Shown piece by piece: positions 32,457 through 40,590 of a stretch of 50,772 nt of DNA. Made by a program: the position numbers and the translations under genes. The stretch covers positions 1 to 50,772 of the forward strand of contig DASZNF010000121.1 in assembly GCA_035551355.1 (NCBI GenBank), written 5' to 3'. Position 1 is the stretch's first letter, and the number at the start of each line of letters is the position of its first letter. The notes beneath the pieces are model-generated. The model made no database searches. It was not told where the DNA came from and was given only the letters and a program-made list of their open reading frames with translations. The stretch comes from DATATV01 sp035551355. GTDB taxonomy: Bacteria; Actinomycetota; Actinomycetes; Mycobacteriales; Pseudonocardiaceae.

Positions 32457-33436
32457 TGACCAGCCTGGCCGGGGTCAACCCGAACTCACTCGACGACCGG
32501 GCCGCGATGGGCCTGCCCGCCCAGCTGGTCGAGAGGTTCGCGCCGGACGCGTACGCGCGGCACGCCGAGTTGCTCGGCCGCCCGGCCGCGGCGCTGCTCA
32601 CCGTGCTCGCGGACCCGGACGCGGCGCTGGAGCGCCGCTATGTCGCCGGCACCGCGCTGGCGATGCTCGGCGATCCCCGCATCCGGCCGCTGGACCCCGC
32701 GATGGTCACCATTCCGGCCGCCCGCACCGAAATCGGTCTCGCAGCGTCGGAAGTGGACGCCGTGACGCAGCGGTGGCGGCACGCCGGGGTCCAGCGTGAC
32801 TGGATCAGCAAGGAATGCCCGGCGCACCGGGTGGCGCTCGCGGAGTTCCGGATCATGCGCTGGCCGGTGACGAACGTGGCGTACCGGCAGTTCCTGGCCG
32901 AGACCCAGCATGCGGAACTGCCCACCTCGTGGCGGTTCGGCGGTTATCCGCACCTGCGCGCCAACCATCCGGTGTGGACGGTCCGGCCGGCCGACGCCGA
33001 GCACTATGCCCGCTGGCTGTCCGCGCGCACCGGGCGGGCGTTCCGGCTGCCCACCGAAGCCGAATGGGAGCACGCCGCGCACGGCGGCACCGGCGCGGAA
33101 TACCCGTGGGGCGAGGATTTCCATGCGGACGCGGCGAACACCGTGGAAGCCGGGCCACTGAGCACCACCCCGGTCGGGATGTATCCGCACGGCCGCAGTG
33201 TCACCGGCGCGGAGGATCTCGCGGGCAACGTGGAGGAGTTCGTCGCCGACAACTACCGCCCCTACCCCGGCGGCGCCGAGATCGCCGACGATCTGACCAT
33301 CGGCCGGGACGGCTACCGCGTCGCCCGCGGCGGCAGCTTCACCCGGTTCGGCGACCTGGCGCGGTGCCGTCGGCGGCACGGCTGGTTCGACCGTGCCATC
33401 TACGCCATGGGTTTCCGGCTCGCCGAAACACCGTGA
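32456..33436 (+). CDS. Formylglycine-generating-enzyme/SUMF1-fold protein (ToxD-like)
   Basis: 326 residues. The C-terminal two thirds is a FGE-sulfatase domain: FRIMRWPVTNVAYRQFL, FRLPTEAEWEHAA, DLAGNVEEFVADNY and VARGGSFTRFGDLA..GFRLA. Members include copper-dependent FGE and iron-dependent EgtB/OvoA-type oxygenases. Only one Cys is in the usual catalytic region (ARCRRRHG), so the FGE Cys pair is incomplete and another oxidative role is likely. The N-terminal 80 residues are an alpha-helical extension. ToxD of toxoflavin clusters belongs to this fold. It is coupled to the WD40 gene. A candidate for an unusual oxidation in ring assembly. Confidence 0.87.
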   Translation: MTSLAGVNPNSLDDRAAMGLPAQLVERFAPDAYARHAELLGRPAAALLTVLADPDAALERRYVAGTALAMLGDPRIRPLDPAMVTIPAARTEIGLAASEVDAVTQRWRHAGVQRDWISKECPAHRVALAEFRIMRWPVTNVAYRQFLAETQHAELPTSWRFGGYPHLRANHPVWTVRPADAEHYARWLSARTGRAFRLPTEAEWEHAAHGGTGAEYPWGEDFHADAANTVEAGPLSTTPVGMYPHGRSVTGAEDLAGNVEEFVADNYRPYPGGAEIADDLTIGRDGYRVARGGSFTRFGDLARCRRRHGWFDRAIYAMGFRLAETP

Positions 33437-33467
33437 CAACACACCGAGTCGAGTCCAAGGAGGACGT

Positions 33468-34343
33468 ATGAGCGCGACCGCGGAAACCACGGTCCGGCCG
33501 GCCACCGCCGCCGACCGAACCGCGTTGGTCAAGGTGGTGCAGGACTACGAGCGGCGGGTGTTCGGCAGTGCGCCCGAAGCCGGCCAGGCGGCCGCGACGA
33601 TCGACGACTCCGCAGGCATCCAGCTGGTGGAGGTCGACGGCGCGCCCGTCGCCCTGCTGAGCACCGTGTCGGCGGTGCAGGTCACCCAGGTCGACCTGCT
33701 GGCCGGTCCGGACGCGGCAGCGGCGAGCCAGGAACTGCTGCGCTGGGCGGTCGATGCGTTCGACGCCACCCGGATCCGGGTGCCCGCCGACGACGAGCAG
33801 CTGGCCGCCGCGCTGGACGCGACCGAGGGCTGGCACCGCGACCACGTCGCGCTGGACGTGTTCCGAGACACCTCGTTGCCGCTGCCCGACATCCGGGTGG
33901 ACGACACGGTCCGGGTGGAGACGCTGCCCGCCGACCCCGATCTGGATGCGCTGCACCAGGTGATCTACCACGACGCCGAGTGGGAGGCCTCCGGCGGCGG
34001 TTACCACGAGGACCGGATCGGCTGGCGGGAGAATCTGGTCGGGCACGGGTTGTGCGGCGCGCTGGCCACCGATGTGCTCACCGACAAACCGGTCGGCGCG
34101 ATCGTCGCCTGGCCCGAGGGCGAGGACCTTGTCTGGATGCACCGGGTGGCGGTGGCCACCGACCAGCGTGGCCGGGGCATCGCCGGCGGCCTGCTGTACC
34201 GGGCCATCGCCGACTGCCGCTCCACCGGTCACGCCTGGCTCGGGGTGGCCACCCATCTGGCCAACACCGGGGCGCTCGCGCTGTACAACAAGTGGAATTT
34301 CGATGTGCAGCAACAGTATTTCATCTACCGGACCGCGGCCTGA
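33468..34343 (+). CDS. GNAT-family acetyltransferase, tandem domain
   Basis: 291 residues. The C-terminal half is a GNAT domain with acetyl-CoA motif A (VAVATDQRGRGIAGGLL) and TGHAWLGVATHLANTGALALY. The N-terminal half (VRPATAADRTALVKVVQDYE) looks like a second, degenerate GNAT domain, as in mycothiol-synthase-type proteins. It probably acylates an amine of an intermediate or protects the product. AAGGAGG precedes ATG 33468, the best ribosome site in this part of the operon after a 31-base gap, so it may be made at a high level. Confidence 0.88.
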   Translation: MSATAETTVRPATAADRTALVKVVQDYERRVFGSAPEAGQAAATIDDSAGIQLVEVDGAPVALLSTVSAVQVTQVDLLAGPDAAAASQELLRWAVDAFDATRIRVPADDEQLAAALDATEGWHRDHVALDVFRDTSLPLPDIRVDDTVRVETLPADPDLDALHQVIYHDAEWEASGGGYHEDRIGWRENLVGHGLCGALATDVLTDKPVGAIVAWPEGEDLVWMHRVAVATDQRGRGIAGGLLYRAIADCRSTGHAWLGVATHLANTGALALYNKWNFDVQQQYFIYRTAA

Positions 34344-34355
34344 GTGGAGGCAGCG

Positions 34356-36083
34356 GTGACGGCACAGACGACCAACCCGATCGGCAACGGCCAGGCGTCG
34401 CGGGCCGGCCAGGACGACATCGGGCAACCGCTGATCTCCGGTGGGCACCTGGTGGCCAGGGCGCTCAAGGCCGAGGGCGTCGACACCATCTTCACCCTGT
34501 GCGGCGGGCACATCATCGACATCTACGACGGATGTGCCGACGAGGGCATCGACGTGATCGACGTGCGGCACGAGCAGGTCGCCGCACACGCCGCGGACGG
34601 GTATGCGCGGATCACCGGCCGGCCGGGCTGCGCGGTGGTCACCGCGGGGCCCGGCACCACCGACGCGGTGACCGGGGTGGCCAACGCCCTGCGGGCGGAG
34701 AGCCCGATGCTGCTGATCGGCGGCCAGGGCGCGTCGACCCAGGCCCAGATGGGTGCGCTGCAGGAGCTGCCGCACGTGGCCATGATGGCGCCGATCACCA
34801 AGTTCGCGGCGAACGTGCCCGCCACCAGCCGGGTGGCCGATCTGGTGTCCACGGCGTTCCGCGAGTGCTATCACGGCGCGCCCGGACCGTCCTTCCTGGA
34901 GATCCCGCGCGATGTGCTGGACGCCCGGATCCCGTTGGCCCAGGCCAGGGTTCCGGCTGCCGGCGGCTATCGGGCGTCCACCCGCAGCGCGGGTGACCCG
35001 GCCGCGATCCTGCGGCTGGCCGATCTGCTCGGTCACGCCGAACGACCGGTCATCCTGCTGGGCAGCCAGGTGTGGACGACCGGGGGCACGGACGCGGCCG
35101 CCGAACTGGTGCGCACCCAGCACATTCCGGCCTACTTCAACGGCGCGGGCCGCGGCACGCTGCCGCCCGGCGATCCGCACCACTTCCAGCTCTCCCGCAG
35201 GCATGCCTTCGACCGGGCCGACCTGATCGTGATCGTCGGCACCCCGTTGGACTTCCGGATGGGCTATGGCCGCAGGCTCAATCCGGACGCGGCGGTGGTG
35301 CAGATCGACCTGGACTACCGCACCGTCGGTAAGAACCGCGATGTCGGACTGGGCATCGTCGGGGACGCCGGAGCGGTGCTGGCCGCGGTGCGGGCCGCCT
35401 GCGGCGACACCGGCGCACCGGCCCGCACGGCGTGGCTGGCGGAACTGCGCGCGGTGGAGGACAAGGCGCGCGACAAGCGGCTGCCACGACTGCGCTCCGA
35501 CGCCGCGCCGATCCACCCCTACCGGCTGGTGCATGAGATCAACGAGTTCCTCACCGAGGATTCCTTCTACATCGGCGACGGCGGCGATATCGTCACCTTC
35601 TCCGGTCAGGTGATCCAGCCCAAGTCCCCCGGGCACTGGCTGGATCCTGGGCCGCTGGGCACCCTTGGCGTGGGCATCCCGTTCGTGCTGGCCGCCAAAC
35701 ACGCCCGGCCGGACCAGGAAGTCGTGGCTCTGTTCGGGGACGGCGCGTTCAGCCTCACCGGGTGGGATTTCGAAACTCTGGTCCGGTACGACCTGCCGTT
35801 CGTGGGCATCGTCGGGAACAATTCCTCGATGAACCAGATCCGCTACGGGCAGGCGCACAAATACGGCGCGGACCGGGCCCGGCTGGGCAACACGCTCGGC
35901 GAAGTCCGCTACGACGAGTTCGCTCGGATGCTCGGTGGTTACGGCGAAGCGGTGTCCGATCCGCAGGAGATCGGGCCCGCGCTGCGGCGGGCCCGGGAGT
36001 CGGGCAAACCCTCGCTGATCAATGTTTGGATCGATCCCGATGTGTATTCGCCGGGAACGATGAACCAGACCATGTACAAATAG
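34356..36083 (+). CDS. TPP-dependent enzyme, 2-hydroxyacyl-CoA lyase/oxalyl-CoA decarboxylase-like
   Basis: About 575 residues with the three ThDP domains: PYR domain with catalytic Glu in RHEQVAAHAADGYAR, a central domain, and a PP domain with GDGAFSLTGWDFETLVRYDLP and NNSSMNQIRYGQ (GDG...NN). The C-terminus ending NQTMYK resembles the closing tail of 2-hydroxyacyl-CoA lyase-like proteins often labelled acetolactate synthase. The next gene is a formyl-CoA:oxalate CoA-transferase homologue, which favours oxalyl-CoA or another 2-oxo/2-hydroxyacyl-CoA as substrate and formyl-CoA as product or partner. Start is GTG 34356, five bases after GGAGG; GTG 34344 lacks a ribosome site. Confidence 0.88.
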   Translation: MTAQTTNPIGNGQASRAGQDDIGQPLISGGHLVARALKAEGVDTIFTLCGGHIIDIYDGCADEGIDVIDVRHEQVAAHAADGYARITGRPGCAVVTAGPGTTDAVTGVANALRAESPMLLIGGQGASTQAQMGALQELPHVAMMAPITKFAANVPATSRVADLVSTAFRECYHGAPGPSFLEIPRDVLDARIPLAQARVPAAGGYRASTRSAGDPAAILRLADLLGHAERPVILLGSQVWTTGGTDAAAELVRTQHIPAYFNGAGRGTLPPGDPHHFQLSRRHAFDRADLIVIVGTPLDFRMGYGRRLNPDAAVVQIDLDYRTVGKNRDVGLGIVGDAGAVLAAVRAACGDTGAPARTAWLAELRAVEDKARDKRLPRLRSDAAPIHPYRLVHEINEFLTEDSFYIGDGGDIVTFSGQVIQPKSPGHWLDPGPLGTLGVGIPFVLAAKHARPDQEVVALFGDGAFSLTGWDFETLVRYDLPFVGIVGNNSSMNQIRYGQAHKYGADRARLGNTLGEVRYDEFARMLGGYGEAVSDPQEIGPALRRARESGKPSLINVWIDPDVYSPGTMNQTMYK

Positions 36084-36139
36084 CGGTTTCTTTTCCCGGT
36101 GGCCGCGCCGGGCGCGGGTGGACAGCGAAAGGACTTGTG

Positions 36140-37369
36140 ATGGGAAAGGCGTTGGAGGGTGTCCGGGTCATCGACATGACCCACGTCCAGTCGGGTCCCT
36201 CCGCCACGCAGCTGCTCGCCTGGCTGGGTGCGGACGTGATCAAGGTGGAGACGCCAGGCAACGGTGATGTGACCCGCGGCCAGCTCGCGGATGTGCCCGA
36301 CGCGGACAGCCTGTACTTCACCATGCTCAACGGGAACAAGCGCAGCATCACGCTCAACCTCAAAAGCCCCTGGGGCAAGGAGATCTTCGCGCGACTGGCG
36401 TCCACATCGGATGTTCTGGTGGAGAATTTCGGCCCGGGGACCATGGACCGGCTGGGATTCACCTGGGAACGGCTGCACGAGCTCAACGAGCGGCTCGTCT
36501 ACGCCTCCATCAAGGGATTCGGGGCGGGCCGGTACGTGAAGTTCAAGGCGTACGAGGTTATCGCGCAGGCCATGGGCGGGGCGATGAGCACCACCGGGTT
36601 CGAGGACGGGCCGCCGACTGCGACCGGCGCGCAGATCGGCGACTCCGGCACCGGCATCCACCTGGTGGCCGCCATCCTGGCCGCGCTGTACCAGCGCACC
36701 AGCACCGGGCAGGGCCAGCGGGTCCAAGTCTCCATGCAGGACTCGGTGCTCAACCTGTGCCGGGTGAAACTGCGCGACCAGCAGCGGCTGGCCAACGGCC
36801 CGCTCGGCGAATACCCGAACGAGCGGTTCGGCGAGGCAGTACCACGATCGGGCAATGCCTCCGGCGGCGGGCATCCGGGCTGGGCGCTGCGCTGTGCGCC
36901 GGGCGGCCCGAACGACTACATCTACGTGATCATCCAGCCCGTGGGCTGGCGCCCGATCACCGAGCTGATCGATCGTCCCGAACTGGCCGACGACCCGGCG
37001 TGGAACACCGCGGCGGCTCGTCTGTCCAAACTGGACAAGGTGTTCTCGCTGATCGAGGAATGGACCGAGCGCCACTCCAAGTGGGAGGTCATGGAACGAC
37101 TCAACGCCAACGGCATCCCGTGCGGACCGATCCTGTCGACCAAGGAGCTGGTCGAGGACGAAACGCTGGCCGAATTGGGCTCGGTGGTGGAGGTGACCCA
37201 TCCCGATCGCGGCAAGTACAAGACCGTGGGCTGCCCGCTGCGGCTGTCCGACTCCCCGGTGACCGTCGAGCGCTCCCCCTTGCTGGGCGAGCACACCGCG
37301 GAAATCCTCGCCGAACTGGGCTACGACCAGCAGCGTGTGGACGCCTTTCGCGCCGCCGACACCGTCTGA
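36140..37369 (+). CDS. frc: Formyl-CoA:oxalate CoA-transferase-like (class III)
   Basis: 409 residues and closely similar along its length to the enterobacterial formyl-CoA transferase: VQSGPSATQLLAWLGADVIK, LYFTMLNGNKRSITLN, LCRVKLRDQQRL and PRSGNASGGGHPGW. The catalytic Asp is in GAQIGDSGTGIHL, and the glycine loop GGGH-type (GGGG in Frc) is present. It moves CoA from formyl-CoA or another donor to oxalate. With the TPP enzyme before it, it forms the usual oxalyl-CoA/formyl-CoA pair, here inside a natural-product cluster rather than an acid-stress or oxalotrophy operon. Start is ATG 36140 behind GAAAGGA. Confidence 0.92.
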   Translation: MGKALEGVRVIDMTHVQSGPSATQLLAWLGADVIKVETPGNGDVTRGQLADVPDADSLYFTMLNGNKRSITLNLKSPWGKEIFARLASTSDVLVENFGPGTMDRLGFTWERLHELNERLVYASIKGFGAGRYVKFKAYEVIAQAMGGAMSTTGFEDGPPTATGAQIGDSGTGIHLVAAILAALYQRTSTGQGQRVQVSMQDSVLNLCRVKLRDQQRLANGPLGEYPNERFGEAVPRSGNASGGGHPGWALRCAPGGPNDYIYVIIQPVGWRPITELIDRPELADDPAWNTAAARLSKLDKVFSLIEEWTERHSKWEVMERLNANGIPCGPILSTKELVEDETLAELGSVVEVTHPDRGKYKTVGCPLRLSDSPVTVERSPLLGEHTAEILAELGYDQQRVDAFRAADTV

Positions 37370-37402
37370 ACCGGCGCGGATATGACACAGGAGGTGTGTG
37401 CG

Positions 37403-38074
37403 GTGGTGCCCCAGCCCAGCAGCACGGCCCCGGTCCACCGGCGGCCGGCCGAGCACCGGGTCCACACCCGGGCCCCGGAGTCCCCGCCCGTCCCGCAGCC
37501 GGGTGTGCTGGTCACCCGGGTCGGCCTGCGCTGGCAGGAACGGGCGGTCGGGTTCGACCGCTGGCAGGAACTGGGCGCCCGGATGGCCCGGACGACCGAC
37601 TCGATGGCCTGGTGCCTGGGCGACTGGCTGGTCTACGGCGAGTCCCGGTACGCCGACCGGTACCGGCGCACGGTCGAGGTGGTCGGCCTGAACTACCAGA
37701 CACTGCGCAACTACGCCTGGGTGGCGCGGCGCTTCCCGCTGTCTCGACGTCGGGACAGGCTCACCTTCTACCACCACATGGAAGTGACCCGGCTGCCCGT
37801 GGACGAACAGGATCGCTGGCTGGATCGGGCCGTCACCGAGCACTGGTCGGTGCACCGGCTGCGCGAGCGGCTCCGGCAGGACCAGGGCAGCCGGGACAAT
37901 CCGACGGCGGACAACGGAACCCTGCCCCGGATCAACGTCGCGCAGCAGCGGCTGGAGCGCTGGCGGACCGCGGCCGAACGGGCCAACGACACTCTCGAAC
38001 ACTGGGTGGTCGCCAGCCTCGACCAGGTCGCGGGTCAGGCCCTCGACGACGACCCGGATCCGGGGCCCCGATGA
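37403..38074 (+). CDS. LmbU-family transcriptional regulator
   Basis: About 223 residues, matching the LmbU family first seen in the lincomycin cluster and found mostly in actinomycete secondary-metabolite loci. Diagnostic stretches: CLGDWLVYGESRYADRYR, LNYQTLRNYAWVARRF, LTFYHHMEVTRLP and WLDRAVTEHWSVHRLRERL, containing a helix-turn-helix. It probably activates this cluster. ATG 37382 opens the frame, but AGGAGG at 37390-37395 is inside it, so the start is more likely GTG 37403. An 11-codon coupling ORF after its stop leads into the next gene. Confidence 0.88.
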   Translation: MVPQPSSTAPVHRRPAEHRVHTRAPESPPVPQPGVLVTRVGLRWQERAVGFDRWQELGARMARTTDSMAWCLGDWLVYGESRYADRYRRTVEVVGLNYQTLRNYAWVARRFPLSRRRDRLTFYHHMEVTRLPVDEQDRWLDRAVTEHWSVHRLRERLRQDQGSRDNPTADNGTLPRINVAQQRLERWRTAAERANDTLEHWVVASLDQVAGQALDDDPDPGPR

Positions 38075-38102
38075 GCCGGGCCGACTCGTTGGAGGGTGCC
38101 GT

Positions 38103-39506
38103 ATGACCGGACCGGGCCTGGAACTGTCCCGCGACGAGATGCTCGACCTCGGCGCCGAAGCGGTGGCCCTGCTCGCCGACTTTCTGTCCGCTGTGGACAC
38201 TCGGTCCGCGTCCCCGGACCACGGCGGGCCGCCGCCGGAGATCGGTGCGTTGGGCGAGCCCGGCACGCCGGTGCGCGAGGTGCTCGGCGAGACGCTGCGT
38301 GCCGCCGAGTACGCGGTGGAAACGGCCGGGCCGCGGCACTTCGGCTTCATCCCCGGCGGCGGACTGTTCAGTTCCGCGGTCGCCGAACTGCTGGCTCGGG
38401 GCTTCAACCGGTACGTGCCCGCTGCTGTGATGGCCCCGGCCTTCGCCGCCATCGAACGCGCGGTGCTGGACTGGTTCGGCGAGGTGCTGGGCCTGCCCGC
38501 CACCGCCGGTGGCCTGCTGACCACCGGCGGTTCCTCGGCCACCCTGTCGGCGCTGATCGCCGCGCGGCACGACCGGCTCGGCACGGACGCCACCGGCGGG
38601 GTCTACTACCTGACCGAGAACACCAACCACTGCGTGGAAAAGGCGGCGCTGATCGCCGGACTGCCCGCGTCGGCTGCACGGCCGGTGCCCACCACCGAAC
38701 GGCTGAGCATGGATCCGGCGGCGCTGCGTGAACAGATCAGGGCCGACCGGGCGCACGGCCACCGGCCCTTCCTGGTCGTGGCGACCGCGGGCACCACCAG
38801 CAGCGGCACCGTGGACGACCTCGCCACGATCGCGGACATCGCCCGAGACGAGGGCCTGTGGCTGCACATCGATGCCGCGTACGGCGGTTTCTTCACGCTC
38901 ACCGAGCGCGGGCGCAGCCACTTCGCCGGCCTGGACCGCGCCGATTCGGTGGTGCTGGACCCGCACAAGGGATTGTTCCTGCCCTACGGCACCGGGGCTG
39001 TACTGGTCCGAGACGTGCGCATCCTGGCCCGGGCGCACATCCCGGCCACGGAGGCGCCGCCGTACCTGCGTGATCTGGACCGGGACAAGGGGGCGGAGTT
39101 CGACGCGGCCGATCTCGGCGTGGAGCGCAGCCGAGAGTTCCGCGGGCTGCGAGTCTGGCTGCCGCTGCGGCTGCACGGTGTCGCCGCGTTCCGCACCGCA
39201 CTACAGGAAAAGCTCGACCTGGCCGAACTCGCCTACCGGGAATTGGCCGCGAATCCCTCCCTGGAAACACCTTGGGCACCGGAACTGTCCATTGTGGTCT
39301 TCCGGTCCCGTGCCGGGGACGCGGCGACCCAGTCCCTGCGCGACCGGATCAACGCCTCGGGCCAGGTGTTCTGCTCGGGCACCCACCTGGACGGCCGTTA
39401 CTACATCAGGCTGTGCGTGCTGTCCTTCCGCACCCACGCCGAACACGTGCGCACGGCCCTCGAGGTCATCCACGCCGCGGCTGGACTGGTCGGCGCACCG
39501 GCTTGA
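38103..39506 (+). CDS. PLP-dependent decarboxylase, aromatic-L-amino-acid/glutamate type
   Basis: 467 residues of the group II PLP decarboxylase family (AADC/GAD fold). The N-terminal helix bundle is followed by RHFGFIPGGGLF, the PLP-stacking TTGGSSATLSALIAARH, ATAGTTSSGTVDD, and HIDAAYGGFF with the PLP-binding Asp. Lys289 in LDPHKGLFLPYG forms the internal aldimine. It removes the alpha-carboxylate from an amino acid, possibly a beta-substituted alanine made by the cysteine-synthase-like enzyme encoded next. GGAGG lies seven bases before ATG 38103. Confidence 0.92.
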   Translation: MTGPGLELSRDEMLDLGAEAVALLADFLSAVDTRSASPDHGGPPPEIGALGEPGTPVREVLGETLRAAEYAVETAGPRHFGFIPGGGLFSSAVAELLARGFNRYVPAAVMAPAFAAIERAVLDWFGEVLGLPATAGGLLTTGGSSATLSALIAARHDRLGTDATGGVYYLTENTNHCVEKAALIAGLPASAARPVPTTERLSMDPAALREQIRADRAHGHRPFLVVATAGTTSSGTVDDLATIADIARDEGLWLHIDAAYGGFFTLTERGRSHFAGLDRADSVVLDPHKGLFLPYGTGAVLVRDVRILARAHIPATEAPPYLRDLDRDKGAEFDAADLGVERSREFRGLRVWLPLRLHGVAAFRTALQEKLDLAELAYRELAANPSLETPWAPELSIVVFRSRAGDAATQSLRDRINASGQVFCSGTHLDGRYYIRLCVLSFRTHAEHVRTALEVIHAAAGLVGAPA

Positions 39507-39530
39507 CAGTCCACGAATCTAGGAGAGGCC

Positions 39531-40562
39531 ATGGTGACAGCAACAGCTCCGGTGGACGGCCCGTGGTCGGTGGACGCCGAGTACGCGGTCGACATCGCCG
39601 GTGTGCTCGACCGGTTTCCCGCGCTGGCGGCCTTCGCCGGGCAGCTTGGCCGCACCCCGCTGCAGGAGGTGCCCGTTCCGGCGGGCTCGGCCCGGGTGCT
39701 GGCCAAGACGGAATGGCGCAATCCGTGCGGTTCGGTCAAGGACCGCACGGCGTTCGCGCTACTCTGTGATTTCCTGTCCCAGCACGAGAATCCGGCCGCG
39801 GTGCCGCTGATCGAGTACTCCGGTGGCAACCTGGCCGGCCCGCTGTCGGTATTGGCCGAGCAACTCGGCATCGACCTCACCCTGGTGCTGTCCGACGCCA
39901 CGCCGGACGACTACGTGCACCAGTTGCGCGGCCACGGCGCGAAGGTCGAGCTGGTGGACCGGTGCCACGGTTTCCTGGCGGTGATGAACCGGGCCCGGGA
40001 ACTGGCCGCGGCGCCCGGCGCGCACCGGCAGCTGCTCTACCAGCACCGCAGCCAGGCCAACGTGTGGATGCACCGCACGTCCACCGGCCCGGAGATCGCC
40101 GACCAACTCGCCGGGGAGTTCGGCGGCCTTGTGCCGGACCGGTTCGTCGCCTCGGTGGGCACCGGTGGCACGCTGGTCGGGGTGCTGGCGGCGCTCAAGG
40201 CTCGGCATCCCGCGGTGCGCGGGGTCGCGGTGACCCCGCGCGAGCTGCCCTATGGCTCTCCCTTGCCGCCCAACGGAAAGCCCAAGTACGCCGGGTCGGG
40301 CGGGCTGGGCGACGGGATCCGGCAGCCGTTCGTGCTCGACGGTGAATCCGACATCGCCGAATTCCACACCCTGTCCCGGGACGACGCGCTGGCGGCCATG
40401 GCCGAGTACCTGGATCGCACCGGCACCCGGATCGGTAGTTCCGCAGCCGCCAACTGGAAGGTCGCGGCCGAGGTCGCGCGACGGCTCGGCCCGGACGGGG
40501 TGGTGGTGACCATCTTCCCAGACGCCGGCTCTCGATCGGAATGGGCGGAACTGGGCCGATGA
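39531..40562 (+). CDS. Cysteine-synthase-like PLP enzyme (beta-substitution)
   Basis: 343 residues of the tryptophan-synthase-beta superfamily. Lys70 in NPCGSVKDR binds PLP, EYSGGNLAG is the substrate carboxylate loop (TSGNTG in CysK), and VGTGGTLVG holds the PLP phosphate. The changed loop suggests a nucleophile or acceptor other than sulfide and acetylserine. Relatives make 2,3-diaminopropionate or other beta-substituted alanines in natural-product pathways. A serine acetyltransferase gene at 44853 could supply O-acetylserine. AGGAGAGG precedes ATG 39531. Confidence 0.9.
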   Translation: MVTATAPVDGPWSVDAEYAVDIAGVLDRFPALAAFAGQLGRTPLQEVPVPAGSARVLAKTEWRNPCGSVKDRTAFALLCDFLSQHENPAAVPLIEYSGGNLAGPLSVLAEQLGIDLTLVLSDATPDDYVHQLRGHGAKVELVDRCHGFLAVMNRARELAAAPGAHRQLLYQHRSQANVWMHRTSTGPEIADQLAGEFGGLVPDRFVASVGTGGTLVGVLAALKARHPAVRGVAVTPRELPYGSPLPPNGKPKYAGSGGLGDGIRQPFVLDGESDIAEFHTLSRDDALAAMAEYLDRTGTRIGSSAAANWKVAAEVARRLGPDGVVVTIFPDAGSRSEWAELGR

Positions 40563-40590
40563 GTCGCGGCCGGCACGGTTGAGCGGTCCG

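Noticed and set aside
33339..35858. 839-codon minus-strand open frame opposite the GNAT and TPP genes
   Set aside because: Antisense shadow with repetitive Arg/Gly/His composition and no motif. The plus-strand genes have complete domains and ribosome sites.
38071..38106. 11-codon ORF between the LmbU and decarboxylase genes
   Set aside because: It overlaps both neighbours (ATGA at each end) and only bridges the genes. Its sequence contains the decarboxylase ribosome site, so it is probably a coupling ORF, not a peptide gene.
35939..38593. 884-codon minus-strand open frame
   Set aside because: Antisense to the Frc, LmbU and decarboxylase genes; low-complexity composition typical of GC-rich shadows.
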